Under the pieces are notes generated by a model. The model worked only from the letters and a program-made list of their open reading frames with translations. It did no database searches and was not told where the DNA came from. Below, piece after piece: positions 6,562 to 8,293 of a stretch of DNA of 8,293 nt (positions are counted from its first letter, which is position 1; every line of letters starts with the position of its first letter). Origin of the DNA: JAHEYF01 sp045805185 (GTDB lineage Bacteria > Bacteroidota > Bacteroidia > B-17B0 > Aurantibacillaceae); contig JBJMLS010000256.1 in assembly GCA_045805185.1 (NCBI GenBank), positions 1 through 8,293 on the forward strand, written 5' to 3'. The translations under genes were made by a program, and so were the position numbers.

Positions 6562-7752
6562 TTATTCTTTGAATCCGGCAGCCTGCATTGCTGATGAGAA
6601 ACGGTGCCTTACCACCCGGTTCACTACACCAATATGCGAATAGTTGTGTTTTAAATAATCCCTTATGTGAAGGTGAAGGTTCCGGATCCCGATTACAGGC
6701 ACATCGCTTTCCAATTCTTCACTTGCCTGTTTCAATTCTGTAAATCGCTCACGGGTCTCCTTTGACTCAGCTTCAAGCGCTTTCTCAAGCTCACGGAGAA
6801 AATAAAGATTGGATGGCTCCTTATCCTTTAAAAACCTGTATTCATAATAATTCGTGTAATAATAATTCAGAGGCTCAGGCTTGTACCTGCTCATCCCAAG
6901 CTTGTGCTGTACAAGCATAAAATCATGTACAAGCAGGTTATAAATAAAAGGAGCTTTTACGGGAACAAATTCATAAGGATCGATACTACCTAAGGAATCC
7001 ATATAAGACTTTATATTTCCTTTTCCGAAATTCCTGCCATTGCTTGTATGTTCGCCCTGAGAAAGAATGAACGGAAAGCCTGAGAACAGGATCTCTTCAT
7101 TCAGAAGAATATTAATAAAAAAGGAAGAGTAATCCGGCGTAGTGACACCCTGATTATTAAAGTAAGACCCCAATTTTTTTCTCACCTCTTCTCCAAAACT
7201 GCGTTTGTAACAGCTGTTCAGTGTTTTTGGAAAATAATTATCAAATGACTCAGAGGTAAAATAATTCTTCGAGAGGAAATTTTCCGCGAGTTCTCCGGAG
7301 CTAAGAACTTTCGAATTGCTTGTGTCCGGATTCCATAACATCTGCTTGTTAATGTCATCGTAACATTTAACCCCGTAGCTGATACAATTGTATTGCTCTT
7401 TTGTTCCTTTGATGAGCCGGTGCAGCTTCTGCAAAGCATCCCGGTACAATAATTTCCGGTCTGGCAGAACAATAACATATCTTCCTGAAGCTTTCTGAGT
7501 GGCAAATTCCCAGTGATCGATCATGTTTAATTCCCGGTCGGTGCGAAAAGATCTCAGACGGGGCTCAGCTTTAAACTCAGCGATTACCTGTGCTGTATTT
7601 TCATCATTGAAATTATCGGAAACGATCAGCTCATAATCTGTAAAGCCCTGGGCCAATACGCTCCTGATTGCATCCCTCAGGTATGAAGGCCGGTTCTTTG
7701 TAGGTATTACAATTGAAAAAAAAGTTTCTTTGCTCATCTTTTTAGGATCCAT
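6562..7752 (-). CDS. GT2-type (GT-A fold) glycosyltransferase with divergent DXD region
   Basis: A 396-residue protein from the ATG at 7752. A TTG at 7758 and an ATG at 7737 (MSKETFF) are alternatives; the last sits after an A-rich stretch 4 bp past the upstream stop and is equally reasonable. The N-terminal part is a GT2 domain: FSIVIPTKNRPSYLRDAI (12-29), then YELIVSDNFNDENT (40-53), the usual nucleotide-binding strand-loop. The segment where GT2 enzymes normally have DXD reads GRYVIVLPDRKLL (90-102), with only one Asp (D98). The C-terminal half is not a known domain to me; it contains a charged helical stretch at about 320-357 that may form a coiled coil. Likely role: cytoplasmic addition of a sugar in polysaccharide repeat assembly. 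It overlaps the upstream acyltransferase gene by 11 bp and precedes MBOAT-2 by 1 bp. Confidence 0.88.
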   Translation of the reverse strand: MDPKKMSKETFFSIVIPTKNRPSYLRDAIRSVLAQGFTDYELIVSDNFNDENTAQVIAEFKAEPRLRSFRTDRELNMIDHWEFATQKASGRYVIVLPDRKLLYRDALQKLHRLIKGTKEQYNCISYGVKCYDDINKQMLWNPDTSNSKVLSSGELAENFLSKNYFTSESFDNYFPKTLNSCYKRSFGEEVRKKLGSYFNNQGVTTPDYSSFFINILLNEEILFSGFPFILSQGEHTSNGRNFGKGNIKSYMDSLGSIDPYEFVPVKAPFIYNLLVHDFMLVQHKLGMSRYKPEPLNYYYTNYYEYRFLKDKEPSNLYFLRELEKALEAESKETRERFTELKQASEELESDVPVIGIRNLHLHIRDYLKHNYSHIGVVNRVVRHRFSSAMQAAGFKE

Positions 7753-8293
7753 AAACAAAAGGTGGTCGCTGAAATACAGTTTTGTTGTTTCCGCTTAATG
7801 TGTTCTTACCATCCCTGGCGATAACGATCGTATCATCAGAAATATCCTGGTTGGCCACGCTTGTGTTTGCTGCAATGCATACGTTCTTTCCGACAATACA
7901 TTTACCGAGGACAGAACTGTTTGAATAGAGGATGGCCGGCCCTTTAAATTCAGGGAAGATCCCATCATTAAGACAACCGACGGTAACGCCCTGGTAGCAG
8001 ATAAAATAATCGGAGAATAGCGCCCTGCCTATAACGCTTCCAATGGGATGAACGAAAAGAAAAATTTCCGGGAGCTGTGCCGTATAATAAATATCCACAC
8101 CGTGCAGGGCCTTGTTCAGGTAATACAATTTCTCTGCGATCTTCAGGTTTCCTTTTTCCTTCATGGAAAGCAATTTCTTGCCGGACAGTTCCACCGGATT
8201 GCCCGCTCCATCGGAAATGACCAGAGAATACTTTTCTGGAGCCTTCTCGAGAAGCGCCCACACATCCGCAGATAGCTCAAGCGATTCCCGTTC
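7742..8293 (-). CDS. Left-handed beta-helix acyltransferase, serine acetyltransferase-like (N-terminus outside window)
   Basis: The frame is open to the right edge of the window, so only the last 183 residues are seen. A GTG at 8263 is an internal candidate, not a required start. From about residue 80 the sequence has hexapeptide-type periodicity: VHPIGSVIGRA, QGVTVG, SSVLGKCIVGKNVCIAANTS, typical of left-handed parallel beta-helix acyltransferases of the CysE-like group. A short helical region precedes it, as in that group. In CysE-type enzymes a DH pair with a glycine follows the first coils; here the equivalent stretch reads FSDYFICYQG (93-102), so that catalytic His is not evident. It may acylate a nucleotide sugar or glycan precursor rather than serine. 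It is the first gene of the - strand operon visible here and overlaps the GT2 gene. The tail KTVFQRPPFVYGS lies outside the helix. Confidence 0.78.
   Translation of the reverse strand, partial: ERESLELSADVWALLEKAPEKYSLVISDGAGNPVELSGKKLLSMKEKGNLKIAEKLYYLNKALHGVDIYYTAQLPEIFLFVHPIGSVIGRALFSDYFICYQGVTVGCLNDGIFPEFKGPAILYSNSSVLGKCIVGKNVCIAANTSVANQDISDDTIVIARDGKNTLSGNNKTVFQRPPFVYGS

Noticed and set aside
7753..7758. TTG at 7758 as start of the GT2 gene.
   Set aside because: ATG codons lie 6 and 21 bp further on, and the extra residues add nothing to the GT2 domain.
7968..8261. An alternative - strand frame of 97 codons at the right edge.
   Set aside because: It overlaps the beta-helix acyltransferase in another frame; only the acyltransferase frame shows hexapeptide periodicity and continues out of the window.

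Overview
The window looks like the inside of a surface-polysaccharide biosynthesis and decoration locus, most likely from a member of the Bacteroidota. That assignment is an inference. It rests on moderately AT-rich DNA, starts preceded by A-rich stretches rather than clear Shine-Dalgarno motifs, and MBOAT proteins ending in an aromatic FIYFQF tail. No rRNA, tRNA, mobile element, CRISPR array or convincing promoter was found.

Layout: a 3'-terminal fragment of a GT4 glycosyltransferase runs on the + strand (1-699). Everything else lies on the - strand and reads as one tightly packed operon. In transcription order it holds a left-handed beta-helix (serine acetyltransferase-like) acyltransferase cut by the right edge (7742-8293), a GT2 glycosyltransferase (6562-7752), MBOAT-2 (5145-6560), SGNH-like partner B (4225-5139), MBOAT-1 (2796-4235), SGNH-like partner A (1816-2796) and a GT4 glycosyltransferase (687-1829). 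Neighbouring - strand genes overlap by up to 14 bp or are separated by 1-5 bp. The last of them collides tail-to-tail with the + strand gene in a 13-bp overlap. There is no intergenic stretch of any size, so any promoter or terminator lies outside the window or within coding sequence.

Function: the glycosyltransferases probably build a repeat unit of an O-antigen, capsule or exopolysaccharide. Each MBOAT (AlgI/PatA/DltB-like) would pass an acyl group, usually acetyl, across the inner membrane. Its neighbouring membrane-anchored SGNH-type protein (AlgJ/AlgX/PatB/DltD-like in role) would place it on the glycan in the periplasm. The beta-helix protein may add a further acyl group in the cytoplasm.

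The most interesting feature is the twin MBOAT-SGNH cassette. The first 617 bp of the two MBOAT genes are about 97% identical: 19 differences by hand count, all transitions, only two changing an amino acid. An island of about 85 bp then differs strongly, a further block of about 311 bp is about 88% identical, and the C-terminal quarter is largely different until the shared last few codons. The two SGNH partners are not closely related. This mosaic suggests gene conversion, or a partial duplication, that keeps a common acyl-transfer core while the partner-facing parts and partners differ.
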